NCBI GenBank assembly: GCA_034509425.1
Contig: JAVTVJ010000121.1
Location: forward strand, 2,666,001-2,730,000
Direction: 5' to 3'
DNA: 64,000 nt
Source of the DNA: Eopsaltria australis
Lineage: Eukaryota; Chordata; Aves; Passeriformes; Petroicidae
Positions 15,001-29,000 of the stretch are shown in pieces (within the stretch, counting starts at the first letter, position 1; each line of letters begins with the position of its first letter). The notes below the pieces were generated by a model. The model saw nothing but the letters and a program-made list of their open reading frames with translations. It was not told where the DNA came from and made no database searches. The position numbers and the translations under genes were made by a program.

Positions 15001-16290
15001 ATACCTAGTGACTCTAAGGAAAAAAAAAACCTTTTTTTTTTGAAACCAGGATATTTTAAATGGCGCTGTAAGAGAATGTCTTTAACTGGCACTGGATTCC
15101 TTTGCCATCATACTTTTTACTGTCAGATGTCCTCACATATACAGGAGCCCTTTTGGATAGTTTCCTGTATGTCCACAGAGACAAAGTCCCATACACATAT
15201 ATCCATGCATAAGCATAAATGAAAGTGAAAAAAGAATGCATGTTTTATCCTTTCTTTTTAGATCGTGGGCATTTGTTCATTGTCGACAGCTACAGGACAA
15301 GTTTAAACTTCTGAATAGTTCAGGATTCAACAAAAGGATAAAAAAATACATTCGACCAGCTCAAAGATCACAATTTTAAAAAACTGAGTCTGCAAAATGG
15401 AATTCTAGAATGAAAGTCCTTCTGAACTTCAGCATGTTAGGATGTCATGTCAGATTGTAGCAGAATTAAATTCTAGCCATTTGCAGAGACAAATAGGTTG
15501 CATTTATTTCAAATTATTTTTAAGGACATTTCTTGACAAGCTGATGTTTCTACAGGATATTGGGACATTTTATTTTGATGCCTGTGCAGATAAGGGAAGA
15601 ATTCTCCCCCAGGTTAGAATAAAAAGGCTTTCTGTTCCCTTTCTGATTCCATAAAAAAGAATCTACTTCCTGGCATCTCTTCCCTGCCTTCATTTAGAAA
15701 ATTCTCCAGGATGCTGGCAGTCCCTTGGATTCCCCCTGTCTCTTAGTAGCACTTCATAACCTACATAACTTGATTAGTTTGTCCTATAAACTTTACACTG
15801 TTACAAGAAATTAGTGGTTGCTAGTACAGGGTCAATCTCTACATGGTTGCAGAAAAAAGTCTGTATCCAGTTGACCTTCTGCAAAAGGACCAAGTGAAAA
15901 TGGTGATCCCTTCCACCCTTTACAGGAACATAAACTGTATTCCAGCAGCAAATTCAGATCCTTCTTCATATGACTTCAGTGCTCTACCAAGTTTGTTTCT
16001 TCTTGTTCAGCCTCAGCAAACCATATAATATCAATTACACTTTTTCCACTTCATTTTACTATTTTCTGTACTGTATTGCTGAAGATATTTCCAGACTACT
16101 TGGATGACAGCTGTGCTACTGGACACAAGTCTAACACTCTGATGATTCCCCTCTTTCACACCAAGATTCTTCTGCATCACACAACTACCACGCTTACCAT
16201 TTTCAAGGCCAATTCAGGGCTAAATTGCTAAGCCAAAATAAGACATGGTGTATGAAGACTAAAAGGGAATATTTATCTATTTTATAGGTA
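1..16290. other. AT-rich DNA, no gene recognised
   Basis: Open frames are short, mutually overlapping and without family resemblance or a coherent exon structure. Small GC-richer islets occur near 640-860 and 6,150-6,260, but no protein is recognised in them. The region may be intron or intergenic. No transposon with clear ends was seen. Confidence 0.6.
8905..8936. repeat. 16-bp tandem duplication
   Basis: GACTCTGTCAATCACT is followed directly by GACTCTGTCAATCTGT, two copies that differ only near the end. Confidence 0.85.
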
Positions 16291-16340
16291 AGTGCAGAAT
16301 GAAGGATGCAGGATGAAGGATGAGTGCAGGATGAAGGATG
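16291..16340. repeat. Short tandem repeat, 14-18 bp unit, 3 copies
   Basis: AGTGCAGAATGAAGGATG is followed by CAGGATGAAGGATG and AGTGCAGGATGAAGGATG. The core GGATGAAGGATG is itself built from GGATGAA/GGATG. No coding context is seen. Confidence 0.85.
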
Positions 16341-19300
16341 GTACAGACTGCAGCACTAAATGTCAGGTGGTACCATAGCAGTTAACGCTGACACTCATCT
16401 CGTGTGTTGGACCCAGTTCCAGCTGGCACAGCCTCGCAGCTGACCGAGGAAGGAACAGAGATATCTCATGCAGGGAGAAGAATTCACCATTTTTTATTGT
16501 ACTGTACACTCAAGATATCCTTTGCTTCTCTCACATAAACACTACTAAGTGTCACTTATAGCATTTTTTGTTGTTATAGGTGATCTTTGACTTGACTGTG
16601 TGAGCATTATAAATTGCTCAATTTCTCTTTCTTAAAAATAGCTGCTCCCTTTTACCTTCTGCAGCGAGGATACACTGCTTGGAACAACAACTGCAGCAGG
16701 CACTGTACACACATACAGCATGCACAGCATCTAGACAGACAAGGGGAACAAAATGCAAGAAAGTGCAGAAAAACATACTTGTCCACAGTCTTGATTTTCA
16801 GCAAGTCATTACCAAAACAAAAGGCTTTCATTCTCCCAATTATTCTTTAAAAATATGTTTTACACTAAGTACTCTCCCACTGAAACAGTTATTGAAAAAT
16901 ACTTTTTACCAAGAAGTTCAATTTCAGATGTGAGCAGCTTGCGCTGAATTGCGTAGGCAGCACGAGAACACTGCAGAAGTGTTAGTGTAGAATTAACATA
17001 TAAGTGCATGAATAATGTCTTACTGATTTAACTGTGAAATATGTTCTTTTGGCATTCATAATTAGGGGCAGAACAGATGGTGAAAGCTTAATATGTCCAT
17101 TAAAATAAATTATGTTGCCCGTGTTTCCTTTGTCTATAAAACTTTGATTGGGTTGGCTATTTCAGGTTGGTATTTTTTGTTCTCCTTGGAATGGTTCCTG
17201 TGCTTATGCTGGGGGGTATTTTGTATTGTAACTGCAGCAGGAAGGAAAAAAAAAGAAATTTGATGGGGAATTCTGTCTAAAACTAACAACACTTTTAAAT
17301 GGGAGAACTCTGATTTAATTTTGTCCTCCCTCCCTTACAATCCAGTTCTTCACTAAAAGAAGGCCTAGTTGTATTCTCCTTACTCTCTCACTTTCAGCAT
17401 GTCAAAGGCCTGGAAACAATGCATGTTTCTTTGTTTTCCTTCTTTAAATGATCAGTAAAATCAAAGGTCTTTTTTATGCATTGCTGAGTTGCATCTCTGA
17501 AGTACAGCATGTGTATTGTGTAGGCCAGTATTTGTAAGACCTGAAATATATTTACTTATTCATTAAAAACCAACAAGGGGTTAATAAAATAAGCACATGC
17601 TGTATTATTTAGAATATTTTCAGATAATATTCTGAAATAAAATTATAGCAATATCAGAATATGAGGTTGCAACTAACTCCTTTTTATATCTGGAATTACC
17701 TTTTTAGAGTTTAGAGCACTTTTAGGATATGCAATAAAATATTTTGCAAGTAAGAAACCAGCAGGGAGTGAAAATGGCTTTGAAACCTGAGCCAGTTGGT
17801 GCCTGGCAGCTGGAAAGCCACTTGATTGCCAAGCTCAGGCTCCCCTGAGCAGTGGGATCCAGGGACAGCCAAGTTGCAGTGCCTCCTGTTCTGCTGCCCC
17901 TGCATCAAACAGGGGAAGGAGAGGTGGCTTGAGGAAAGAGATATTGCTACTATGTTTGATTCATTCTTGATTTTCAGAAGAATCTTTTAGGGAAGAAACA
18001 TGGTCAAGATTAGGACAGACTTCTAAAAGTAGAGTAAAACTGTGAAAGTCACAAATCAGCATAGCTTCACCACAGGATCATTAACACCATGCTTTGGGCT
18101 GACCTCCAGATCTTTGAAAAAAATCTGTAAGTTTATTTTTGGTGGGTTTCTGGTATGTGTAATATAAACAGCAGGCATGTCTGAGATTTGGAGAAGATGG
18201 GGTTCACTTTAAATGCATAAATGATGTTAGATGTGTCAACTGTCTTTACAACCCTTCCTTCAGTCTTTGCCATCTGTACCCTCTTTCCCCTGCCTGGAGA
18301 CCTGCTGCTCCTCTTATCTCTTTGCAGGCCTGTGTTGTGCCTGATAAAAGATTCTGCTTTGTGAAGTGCAGATTAGTTCACTGCTTGCATTAAGAGAAGC
18401 CATCACTGCTAACTACATTCTAAGCTAACCTTTCCCAGAAAAATCAACTAGGGAAAATGCTTCTATAGACATCATATGAATATTATACTTTAAGATATAT
18501 TTTTTAAAATAAACTAAACCTCACTTAACTATATTACATATTCAAAACTGAAATAGCATAGCTAGATATATATTATAAAGAGTAAATAAACCATTCTAAA
18601 TTTAAAAAAAAATGTTATTGCTTTTGGAAAGACTGTGCCAACAGAAGTGTTGGAATAAAATCCTCAGAAGAAGCTCTTTGATTGCTATGAGCAACAACCC
18701 TTTTTTGTACTAGAATCTCCATAGAATTTCCCTCATAGTTCCATCACTGCAGAATGAACTCTTAAGAGATTTCTCTGTTAGAAGGAAAAAAATCAACTAA
18801 TTAGAAACTGTAACATCTTTCTCTTTATCAAACCTCGTCATTAAGCCTAATTAAAATTTCCATTCAAAGCCAATTCTTCAGTAAGGGGACAACAGGTAGA
18901 CAGTGTGACTTTTACTAGGAGGTTGTAATTTCAAAATTTAAACTATTGTTGACTCTGGGAGGTGAAATGACAGTAATGGGGAATGGCAAATGGGAAAATG
19001 ACAGCACATTATCCATAAGAGTAGGAAGAGGGGATATAGTCCATTTGCACTGTACATGGTGAGAGTCTGTGCATCTTCTGGTGTTATTTCAAAGAGTAAG
19101 AACATTTTAGTAATTAAGGGCTCTATCTGAGACACCAAGTTGAAAGGGACTCCATTTTCATCTCCACCTTAGACTTTACACTCTTGACCAAGTCTTGTGC
19201 CTATTAATAATGTTCAGATATACAGAGGTAGAGCTTTTCAAAAACAGGGCAAGCAATTTTATACTAATGTATGTGAAATAGCACAGGAAGATGGATCTTG

Positions 19301-22300
19301 ATAAAGTTTTTACTATCTCTTTGATAGGCCCATTAATTTTATACTACTGCTAACTGGAAAACTGTAGCAGAGAGACCAAGGCAGAAGAACCACAAATTGA
19401 ACTCTTTTCACAGAGAAGGGAGGAAAATTGAGCAGTGGGAAGCCAGAACTATATTTGTATTATACATTATCCCATAGTTATAAACAACTTCAGTTCAGGT
19501 CCTTCAGTAGGATCACTCAGAGGTAAAGACACTTATTCAAAGTGTTACTTCAGTACAAATTTCTGCACGATTAAATTTGAATGAATCTCATAGCTGCAGA
19601 TCAAAGTATTCATGCTGCTTTAGCTTTGGTTCTAGGCTGCATTATTATACTATGCAAACAAATTTTTGTCAGTATTACAATGTTTCACGGCAAAGACAGT
19701 GTAATTCACATCAGTTTGGTATCCCAAAGCAGCCACTGCAGCTGGGAAACCATTACTTAATTAGAGAAAAACATGAGTTCACAAAGCAAGCCAATTAGTG
19801 TCGGCAAATTTTAATCTCAGCGTATTTCATAAAGCAGCATTTATTAAGCAGAATACCCCTCCCCTTCTGCATCAGCCTATTTACAAAAGAGTATCTCTAA
19901 CTGCTTCCATTATATGGTCATTATGTTTCAGATCAAGGCAACAGGATATGTGCTTTGGGAAGATGCACTGCAGGCAGGCAGAAAATGAGACAAGAAAATG
20001 TTCTCAGATACCTCTTTGTGTGTCTGCCTAAGCAGGACCCAAACCATTTAAATAGCTATAGATATGTATGATATGGTTTTCTGCATCTTTTAATTTCAAC
20101 AAAAGTGAAATGTTAGTAGGAAGTCCCTTAAGGTCAAATACTTATTTCTCTCTTAAAAAAAAAAGACCAAACCAAAATAACCAAACAACCAAAAAAATCC
20201 ACTGCAAGTTTGAGGTGAATACAACTAATGAATGAAAACCAAGCAGGCATTTTGAATCAAGTTCAATTTTTTAGTCCTATGTCTCAAGAAATAGTCAGTA
20301 CAGTATTTAACCTACTACTGCTTTGTCTCAGGCAGTGAAATCTGCTTCAGAAAACATGATACCTTCTGAATTGCAGGCCTCTAAGAATCTACAGTGTCTG
20401 AAAAGTGATAAATTGATGTATTTCAGAAACGTGTGCTGTCACCTGGATATCCTGTGCATCAGCTTCAGGCCATTGCCTTATCCTAAAGAAAATGGGTGCA
20501 TTGGGATAAGCTGGTAAGGCAAGGGATAGGGTGCAAGAGGATATCAACATCCTGCTGCTTTCACAGGGTTTGTAGAATTAGTAGCTGCTGACTTACCATG
20601 GCTCTCTTGTCTATGTATTTGCCTCAGGGCATTTCTCTTACTTGTATGCTTATCAAATCCCTACCTGTAAGATTTTAAAGGCTTTAGTATTATTTTACAG
20701 TCATTCTTCAACAGCATTTTCTCATTCTTCAACTTTGTTTTCACACCTCACCTGAAATTTGTCCAAACAGCTGAGTACAAAATGTACCCAAGAACAGGAA
20801 AACCCTAAGTACACAGTAATTTCCTTCAAATGTCTCCAAAGCTTTTCAGGAACTTCAAAATCACAGGAAACTATAAACTAGCAACACATAATTTGAAATT
20901 ACAATATACATAGGAAGGGGCCTTAAGTAATTTCTATTGCCTTGTTTTTCTACAACATAGCTCCATTTTAATGTATTGAATCATGCCTGGAGTTTTTATA
21001 AGGTGATTCTCCATAGCGTTATTTCACAAATAGAAGAAATGTGTATTAATCCATTGGTGTTGAGGCCTAAAGTCCTCCCAAGAGCGTCACAAAAGGAGCA
21101 TAATGTTCCAAGAGCTGGTTCACTGGTTGAGCTGATGGATGTGAAAACTCTTGTAGCTATATAGTAAGCTATTGGCTGCAGTTCTAAGAGTGAATAAATT
21201 ATTTTAAGCCTGGTAGTAATTCAAGCTCACAAAATGAGTAAGGGTACCATCTGTTCAAGTACAGACAATACAAAATTCTTTTAATTTGATATTAAATTGC
21301 TCACTTTTGACATCTCTGTGTCATTGGTGAATAGTCCTTATTGAAGTCCTATAGAAGCAGAAACTTACCTCTTCTGAACAGTGGCAAGAAATCACCTAGG
21401 TCTATAAGCAAGATAGATGGAAATGTAATAAATAATTTTGGAGTAATACATGGGGGAAAAGTTTGAACTCTAAAAGAGGGAGAAATGAAAAAGGAGGAAA
21501 AAAGGTAGTAAAACTACTTGGGAGTTTGGGATAGTTTCAGGTTATCTCACCTGTTCTCCAGTGGTGTTAAAACTTAGAATAAGCAGGGTTTCCTGCACCA
21601 GGAAACACAGGTACTCTCTATGCCTAACTTACTTCATTTCCATGTTTCTAATAAAAGCCTTAACTAACTCCTGAAGTTCTCATTCATCTCCCTAGAGACC
21701 TTACAGTCATACCTCCAAAGTAATTTAAATACTTTGAGGCAATGGATGTGATGTGCATACAGAAGCTGAAAATTTGAGTAGAATCTGGTTTTAAGATCTT
21801 TTTATTTTATAGCCTACATATAGTATTATCTAAAAGTAATTAATTTATGCTGCTTCTAGAGAAAGTGGGATCATTTCCTATACTCCATAAATATTTTTAC
21901 TAATTCCAGTTGGAGAAAGATAGAAATTTAGTTTTAATGACATTATTGCATTGGACAAAAGAAATTATTAGTATAATAAGAACGGAGAAGAATGACCTGA
22001 AGTAGATTCAAAGAGCTATATCATACTCCCTCCTCTTCTCTCCCACAAGAAGGATGGGGAATCTATTCCTCCTCCCTTTGCTGGTAGTTTGCCAAGTCAG
22101 AGGAAATTAGTTGAGTCTACTACAGTTTACTATTCATACTGCACAGTACGAGACAGAATAGCTGCAGTGGGTAGTCAAACACAGAACAGGAAGGTTTTCC
22201 ACGGCCAAGCAAGTTCCTGGTTCAGCTCCAAAGTAAAAGCCAACAGACTCTCCTGCAAAGGAGAGCATAAAGACACTGATATGATACAAGGTCAATCACA

Positions 22301-22339
22301 ATGAGGATCAGTATCAGCACTTCAGTTGCCTTTGCCTTT

Positions 22340-22341
<2 letters not shown>

Positions 22342-22370
<29 letters not shown>

Positions 22371-22385
22371 GGGGGGGGGGGGGGG
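22342..22385. repeat. T29-G15 homopolymer junction
   Basis: Twenty-nine T residues (22,342-22,370) are followed at once by fifteen G residues (22,371-22,385). Exact lengths in such tracts are unreliable in any assembly. Confidence 0.9.
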
Positions 22386-22625
22386 TAGGTAGTAAAGTAA
22401 AATTTTCTGAATTTATATGTAGGATATAGATAAATCTTTTCAAGTATTTCCTAACACCTTCTCCTTCATGCAAGAACCAGCATGGGAAGAGGCCTAACCT
22501 GCTTACAAGATACAATAATAAATGGATGATCAAAGTCCTGTATTGCTAGTTGGTAGCTGGATAATAAATAAAATAGGAGACTAAGAACTTCTAAGGTTTT
22601 CACTTTAAAAATCAGATTTTTAAAA

Positions 22626-22646
22626 TTATTATTATTATTATTATTA
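22626..22646. repeat. (TTA)7 microsatellite
   Basis: Seven uninterrupted TTA units in AT-rich DNA. Confidence 0.95.
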
Positions 22647-23419
22647 CTGTTAGTGGAAAAGGAAGCAGTGCTTTGGTGATGTGGTCACACCAGAGGTGTA
22701 AGAATATGATCTTTGTAGTGGTAGCCTCAGTGTTTTGAAGAAAAGAGACTAAGGTCACTAAGGTCAGAGAAAACATTACAAAAATCAGACACAACTTAAT
22801 TAGAATTGTAAAAGAGTACTTCCTTGGATATGATACAGAAAAGTATGCTACATTTAAGAAGGCATATGAAAAGGGACATGCTAATTGCAGGCCTGAAGGA
22901 CTGGCAAAACAGTGTTCTTTTCCACAGTGGCTGTGAAAGGAAGTAATAGGAGTTTAGAGTATAAAGACTTCTGGTTTAGAGGTGTGATGGTCAGGTATTT
23001 CTGTTTTAGGAACACTGAAAGAACATCTAAAATCCTGAACAAAGGCAATGTCTGGAATAGAGGTGAAAGTATAAATCATCCATCAACTAAATATGAGATT
23101 ACTGAGACAAAGGGTATGAAGGGAAACAAGACAGAACAATGGACACTGTTACACAGACTTCCACAGGAAAAGAAAGACTCCTTGGGAAGGCATCTTGAAA
23201 AAATATTCAGGACCACAGACAGCAATACAACCATGAAAGACTGACAGCAGAGAGCACAATTTCAAGAAGAAAATCATGCTGGCTGTGTCAAAGACCCTTG
23301 AGAACAGAGCAATGGTTTTGATCTTTGACCACCACAATGAAAAGTCTCAAATCAAAAAGCAGTTCTAAAGCAGTGTCATCTGAAGACTGCATTTTGGTCT
23401 CGCAGCTCAAAGAAGAGAG

Positions 23420-23522
23420 GAATAGACCTGGATGGGAAGGGACCTTAAAGATCATCTTGTTCCAGCCCCACTGTCATTGGCAAGGACACCTTCCACTAGA
23501 ATAGGCTGCTCAAAGCCCCATG
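23420..23522 (-). mobile_element. Short CR1 LINE 3' fragment, minus orientation
   Basis: GGAAGGGACCTTAAAGATCA, then CTTGTTCCAGCCCC and AGGACACCTTCCACTAGA up to GCTCAAAGCCCCAT is the antisense of a bird CR1 3' end. Only about 100 bp remain. Confidence 0.85.
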
Positions 23523-26061
23523 ATACAGAGAATAAACTGATATGATAAAGTGTTCTGGGATATTAAATCAGATACTTTTATTTGCAATGCTACTTTTAGT
23601 CTAAGTTTTCCATGCACAGTTTTCTTTTTGGTTAGCAGCTTAATATCTTATATCAGGAATTATGTCACAATTTGGAAATTTTTCCCCTCTTTTTTAGGAT
23701 TTAGTCCAGACTCTTAAAATATCTCTGCTGAAGGGTGGTGGAAGCACCGCAGTTCCAGGGAACACAGACAATGCTTCTGCACAAGCTGGATAAGATCACG
23801 AAGAAATTTTACAGTAAGTGACATCATTAATATTCTAAGTGCTTTGTGAATAATCTTGCAACTACTACCATGTCCATTGTTTAATAAGCTTCCAGTGTGG
23901 AGCTCTCCCTGTGACACAAGTGGGTTCTCAGAATCCCAGTTTGGCCAGGCCTCCTGCACCTGCTGTGCTGCTCCAGTGCTGGAGGTACAGCAGCACCCAG
24001 AGGCACAGGGGCCTCGCTGCTTCCAGAACTTCCTGCTGGGATTCTCCCCAGCCCTGAGGGAGGCTGAGCTGAGACTGTTACATAGGTGCTGCCTTGCCTG
24101 ACTAGGAGGGACTGAGCTTCCAGACACTTTTCAGGACCTGCAGGTGTGCTTGAACATGTCTGAGGTGACTTGCCTCAAGCCTACATGGCTGAGATGGAAA
24201 TTCTCACTAAGGACCAGAAAACTTTTCTAACTTGTTTTGTACCTCTGTTGAACCTTCATTTCCCTTCATTTCTGCAGGGATAAAAAAGCTTTTTCTTTTT
24301 CTTCCCTTACTAGTCTTGCAAAGAAATAGAACACCTCAAAAAATGGTGAAACGGGGCTGCAAAGGTGTTATGTAGGACATCTACATGTACAGCAAAATAC
24401 TGCTCTCTCTTATCACACACTACAAGCAACTTGATGTTAACTCTGAACTTTCTATAACAAAAATAGCTGAAATTATTGCAGCAGGAAGCAAGGAAAGGAA
24501 AGTTCTCTGTATTTCAGTAAGTCTGTTTTTTCTATCTGCAAGTTTTGTAATATTGGTCTCCCTACTGTTCTTCTACAATTGCTGCCGCAGTCATGTGAAT
24601 AAAGAGTTTTTAAGCAACTAAAATAAGAAATTAAAGTCTTTGAAAAATTTTAGAAGAAGCGGCTTGGCTTTAGACATGAAAGAATTTCTAATGCTGTGTT
24701 AAAAACGGAATTTTTTCAATAGTTAATATTCTATTTAACTACTTTGCTTTAAGATATGCAGTCTTTTATAACACACTCAGTAAATTATCTGTTCAGTTTT
24801 TAGAAGTCTGTGAAAGAAAGTTACAGCTAATACAGCACATTTCCTAGAAGCTGTACTCAAGATATTAATGCTTCCTACTAAAGTAATTTAAATAGGTCTC
24901 TGAGTTCAATCACCTCTAATTGATCTTGTTGTGATAACTTGGTTCCATAGCATTCCAGACACATTCTCTCTGCTTATTGAGATGCATTTCTTCTACAATA
25001 GTATTATACAACCTGACATTTATACTTCACTGTACATTTTTATAGTACTACATTATTTTATTATAATGTCCTTGAGATTTACAGTTAGAGATCAGTTAAT
25101 TTTCTCAAGTCCTTTACACAGTAGGGCTTAGAAGTACTGCAAAACTTGGCTGTGATAAGAGTCAACCCTTGGGATTAATGCCAAGAGGTGGCAGTGAGCT
25201 GCTGTACCACTGCACCATACTGCAGCAATTTTCCTGGGCTAACCCACAAACCCATGTATGCACTCGGAATGAATAAGCAGCATTCCAACGCAGGCGTTTA
25301 CAGAAATACTTCAGGTTTCCTAGCAAGTCTGATCTGAGGAACAACCCCACACATTTCAGTCAAGTAAAGCTTTAGCAAGTATGTATTTTAAAGGTCAAGG
25401 AGGGAGTAACTTCCTTTTTAGAATAAGAAGGGCCTGTGCCGTGCTCAGTTTTGGCAGAACTGTTCATCCTCATGTTGAGGCACGAAGGTACAAAGGAACC
25501 ACAAAAATAGAGGACTAATGCTCCTACAAACAGCAGGCTAATAGAGGGCAAACAGATGCTACCATGCTGAGATGATGCACAGGACATACTCCTCAAAAAG
25601 ACTCAAAAAACCTCTGCCTACTGGATAATAATGATAATGAGGATGTGGTACTTGTTCTTCAAAAAACATCCAACATCTTCAGATGTTATACAGCAGTCCT
25701 GAGTAACCTGGAACTCATACATGTGCAAATATATCTCAAGCTGATTATGGGTAATAAATTATGGGTTTATTATCATGATTAATTTGGGAAGCAGAAGGCT
25801 TCAGGAAGAGGCAACTTGTTGCTTCGTTATTCTATAGAAAGAGTAGACATTTCATTTCTGATCTGTTACTCCACTGGAGTTGAAAAATGGAGCACAAAAA
25901 AAAGTATACTTTTAAGATCTTATGAATTACAGTTCTTAGTTGGGGTTTTTTTTTATTTCACTGCAATTATTTTGAGATACATTTCAGCAGGGACTCAGCC
26001 ATAAAACACTGTATTGCCAAGTAAGACGCACGCAGAAACAGAACAAAAGTTAACTTTACCA

Positions 26062-26099
26062 TAGTAGACACTGTATACCCTAGTAAACACTGTCTACTA
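26062..26099. repeat. Combined direct and inverted repeat
   Basis: TAGTAGACA (26,062-26,070) is inverted at 26,091-26,099 as TGTCTACTA. In addition TAGTAGACACTGTA is repeated directly, with changes, at 26,081-26,094 as TAGTAAACACTGTC. Confidence 0.8.
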
Positions 26100-29000
26100 G
26101 ATTATATGCTGGTGATAATAATCTTTTTTCTACCATCTAATAGGTATTTTGCCTATTGTTATGAAAATCAATGTGTGATTTGAGTTAGTCCATTCTAAGT
26201 AGTAATTGGTGTAAATTTTTAACTGTACACAAATCCTGATCAATCTCTTACTTTCTCTGATCATTACATTTGAATACTTGTCACACTACTGGAGAACACA
26301 TGGCATTTCCTCAACAGAACTGCTATTTTCCAACAAAACATTTAGACAATCTCTGGAGGCTGTCAAGAATTTCGTGCTTTTATAATAACGTAACTATTAT
26401 AGCATCTTAACTAGAAGCATTCTTAAAAATACCAGTAGCATACAAACATTTGAGGGAGTATGTATTTTGCCATTAACTCTTTTCTTACTTTAACGTTTCT
26501 AATTTTGGAATCAAAATACTTTGAAGTTAAAAGTGACATAGTCTGAATATGCGGTATTCTTCTAACTCTTTAGACATCACATTTAGCTAGTGACACTTAC
26601 TGCCAGCTTTATTCTACTCTCACCTTAGAATTTTTCTTTCAAAATCATGGACTCCACCTCCCTAGAGTTAGTGCAGCAGTCTGATGGACGAAGCTTTGTC
26701 TGCACCAGAGATCTCCTGATTCATTTTTCCTAGAGCAATTCATCCATCTCTTCCTTTATCATCAGTTCAGAACAGAATTGCTGAAAACACACACAAAGTT
26801 ATACATAAAAGGATACTTAAAGTCAACATATAATTGAACTTTAATGAAGTTTTAAGATAAATTAATTAGTCTTCTTAATATTTTCCAGAAACCAGTTATG
26901 TCATCAATGATGCTGGGGGTATGGATTCAAAGTGAAGTTCAAGGGAAAGGGATGGGTACGGACACAGAGGGATCTTAGAAATAAACTGAAATAAGAAGTA
27001 AACCTTCCTATATATCATGCAAGTATTAGTAAGTAAATTATGCCTGTGTACATTAGGTGGAAGAACAGATATTAAACTGGAGAATCTCAAATATCTGTAA
27101 TTCTCAAATTTCATCAGTTCTTTTTAGCCTATTACGATTATGATGAGATGTCTCTCAAAATCCCTTCCAAAGTGTTCTGATTTGCCTCTGATATATATTA
27201 CCGTGGTCAGTGCAAATTTTAAAAATCTAGACAAAGATAATTCAGTTTCATCAGTTTAACTTCAGACCATAGTGACAAGCCATCTATTCTCATTTATTTT
27301 CATTTTCCTATTCAGCTCCAGCTGCAGCCCAAATACATCATCATAAACTGTGAAGCAGGAGTCTGGGGAACAAACACTTTGTAGGTCTGCACAAAAGGAC
27401 TAGAGCAGCTTATTAAAAATAAATGCTAGTGGTTCAGTAATAAAAAAGCCCTTAATTGCATCAATAGTGTCACCTTTACTACATGAGCAGTGAAACTTGA
27501 AAGCTCTAAAATTGCTCAAAGGACTGATGATTAGCACCTAAGTAGGTCTTAAACTATCAAACCCAACGTTTTCTATTCTTGAATTGGTTGTTGCCATCTT
27601 GAGAAAGATTTTCTTTGCATCCAGAAACACAGGTATGGCAAGCAGTTAGAAGAAAATAAACCAGCTGCTGCTCTGCATAGAAAATCACGGCATGTCACTA
27701 GTTACAGATAATAAACACTGGCAAAAATCCACTCCATTATACCCCAAACCCCTACTGTTTACACTCTATGCAGTGTAAAAATAACTGATGACATCTAATC
27801 ATTGTTGTCCAGATCTGCAAATCTGCATCCAATTTGATTATAGTGCATGACAAATGAGAATGCTATTTCCAATTTCGGCCAGTCTGATAGACTACAACTG
27901 CACTCCTGCAGCCCCGAGGCAGTATATTTTGTTTGTTCAGGACAAGTCTGACCCGAGATTTTTTTTCACTACTTTTTCACCTTTCATTTAATCTCAGGTG
28001 AATTTAAGCCTTCTCCTCAAAATTTTTTACCACTGAAATGATGACATGATGCAGAGGAATTAGCTGAATAACCCAGTTAAGACTCTTCTTAACATGACTG
28101 CTGTATTTTACATCTGACAGGAGTGTTGAGGTCTGGGTGAAGTTAAGGAAGGAGGCTCAGAGCAGTTGAGTAAAGAGAGGCAGAAATGGAGCATATGTAT
28201 AAAGCAGAGTATCAGGAACAAGCAACACAGGTAACTATGTCTTTAAAACCTATTTGCAACAGATCAATTCAGGAATGAAGGCTTTTTTTGTGGAATTAGG
28301 AAGCTAATATAGGAGGATGACTGACTAGAAAATTATAGAACACAAAAAGACAGCAGTCCAAAGCACTCATGAGCAAACCAAATGAAAAATTTTGTTCCAA
28401 AGCAGGAGCACACACTACAGGCAACTAACTCCTATTCTTACTATAAAATCAAAGTGTACATGAAGGAAATCTGTAATTAACAGTGTCTTCTATGAAACTA
28501 CAGTAAATAAAAGCTAGTCAGAAGAGCAGGAAGTGAAATATGGTCATTCCTTCAAGGATAATGTTCCTGTTCCAAAGATGCAGGAGCTGTTTATTTAAAG
28601 GGAGATGCAAAGTCATGCAGGAGAGTCCAGACCTCTTGTCTCTCTGAGAAGAATTAAAGGACTTTTTCCATTTAAATGTAAAGGTGCTTCTGCAGTAACA
28701 ATACTAAATGCTGTGGAATTACCTTGTCTGAATCCACTGATCAACACAGTAAATCCTAACTGGTGGAACAATGACAAAAGGCGAGCCCAATTCGCACAGT
28801 GCTTGGTGAATCAACTGTGGCATATTATCCATTCTGGAATTACATGGGGCTTGCCCAGAGCTGCCTCCTTTCACAAGCACTGATCACCTGGATAGGGTTA
28901 CAGTTTAGTACTCGTAAATCACTGAATTCCTAAATCATTTGATAAACTGTTTTTATCACTGTTCTTCATCATATTTCTTCCACAGAAAGAAAACTCCAAG

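Larger units (their letters stand above)
16341..23419. other. AT-rich DNA with simple repeats, no gene recognised
   Basis: No exon is recognised on either strand. The 110-codon plus-strand frame at 22,912-23,244 has ordinary intergenic composition and no known domain. The simple repeats at 22,342 and 22,626 lie in this part. A GC-richer islet near 17,780-17,910 is unexplained. Confidence 0.6.

Noticed and set aside
22912..23244. 110-codon plus-strand open frame next to a CR1 fragment
   Set aside because: Considered as an endogenous-retrovirus or LINE remnant, but no conserved motif is visible and composition matches the flanks.
23714..24127. 137-codon minus-strand open frame
   Set aside because: No recognisable domain, no promoter or splice context, and an opposing plus-strand frame in the same GC-richer islet. 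Probably chance or an old repeat.
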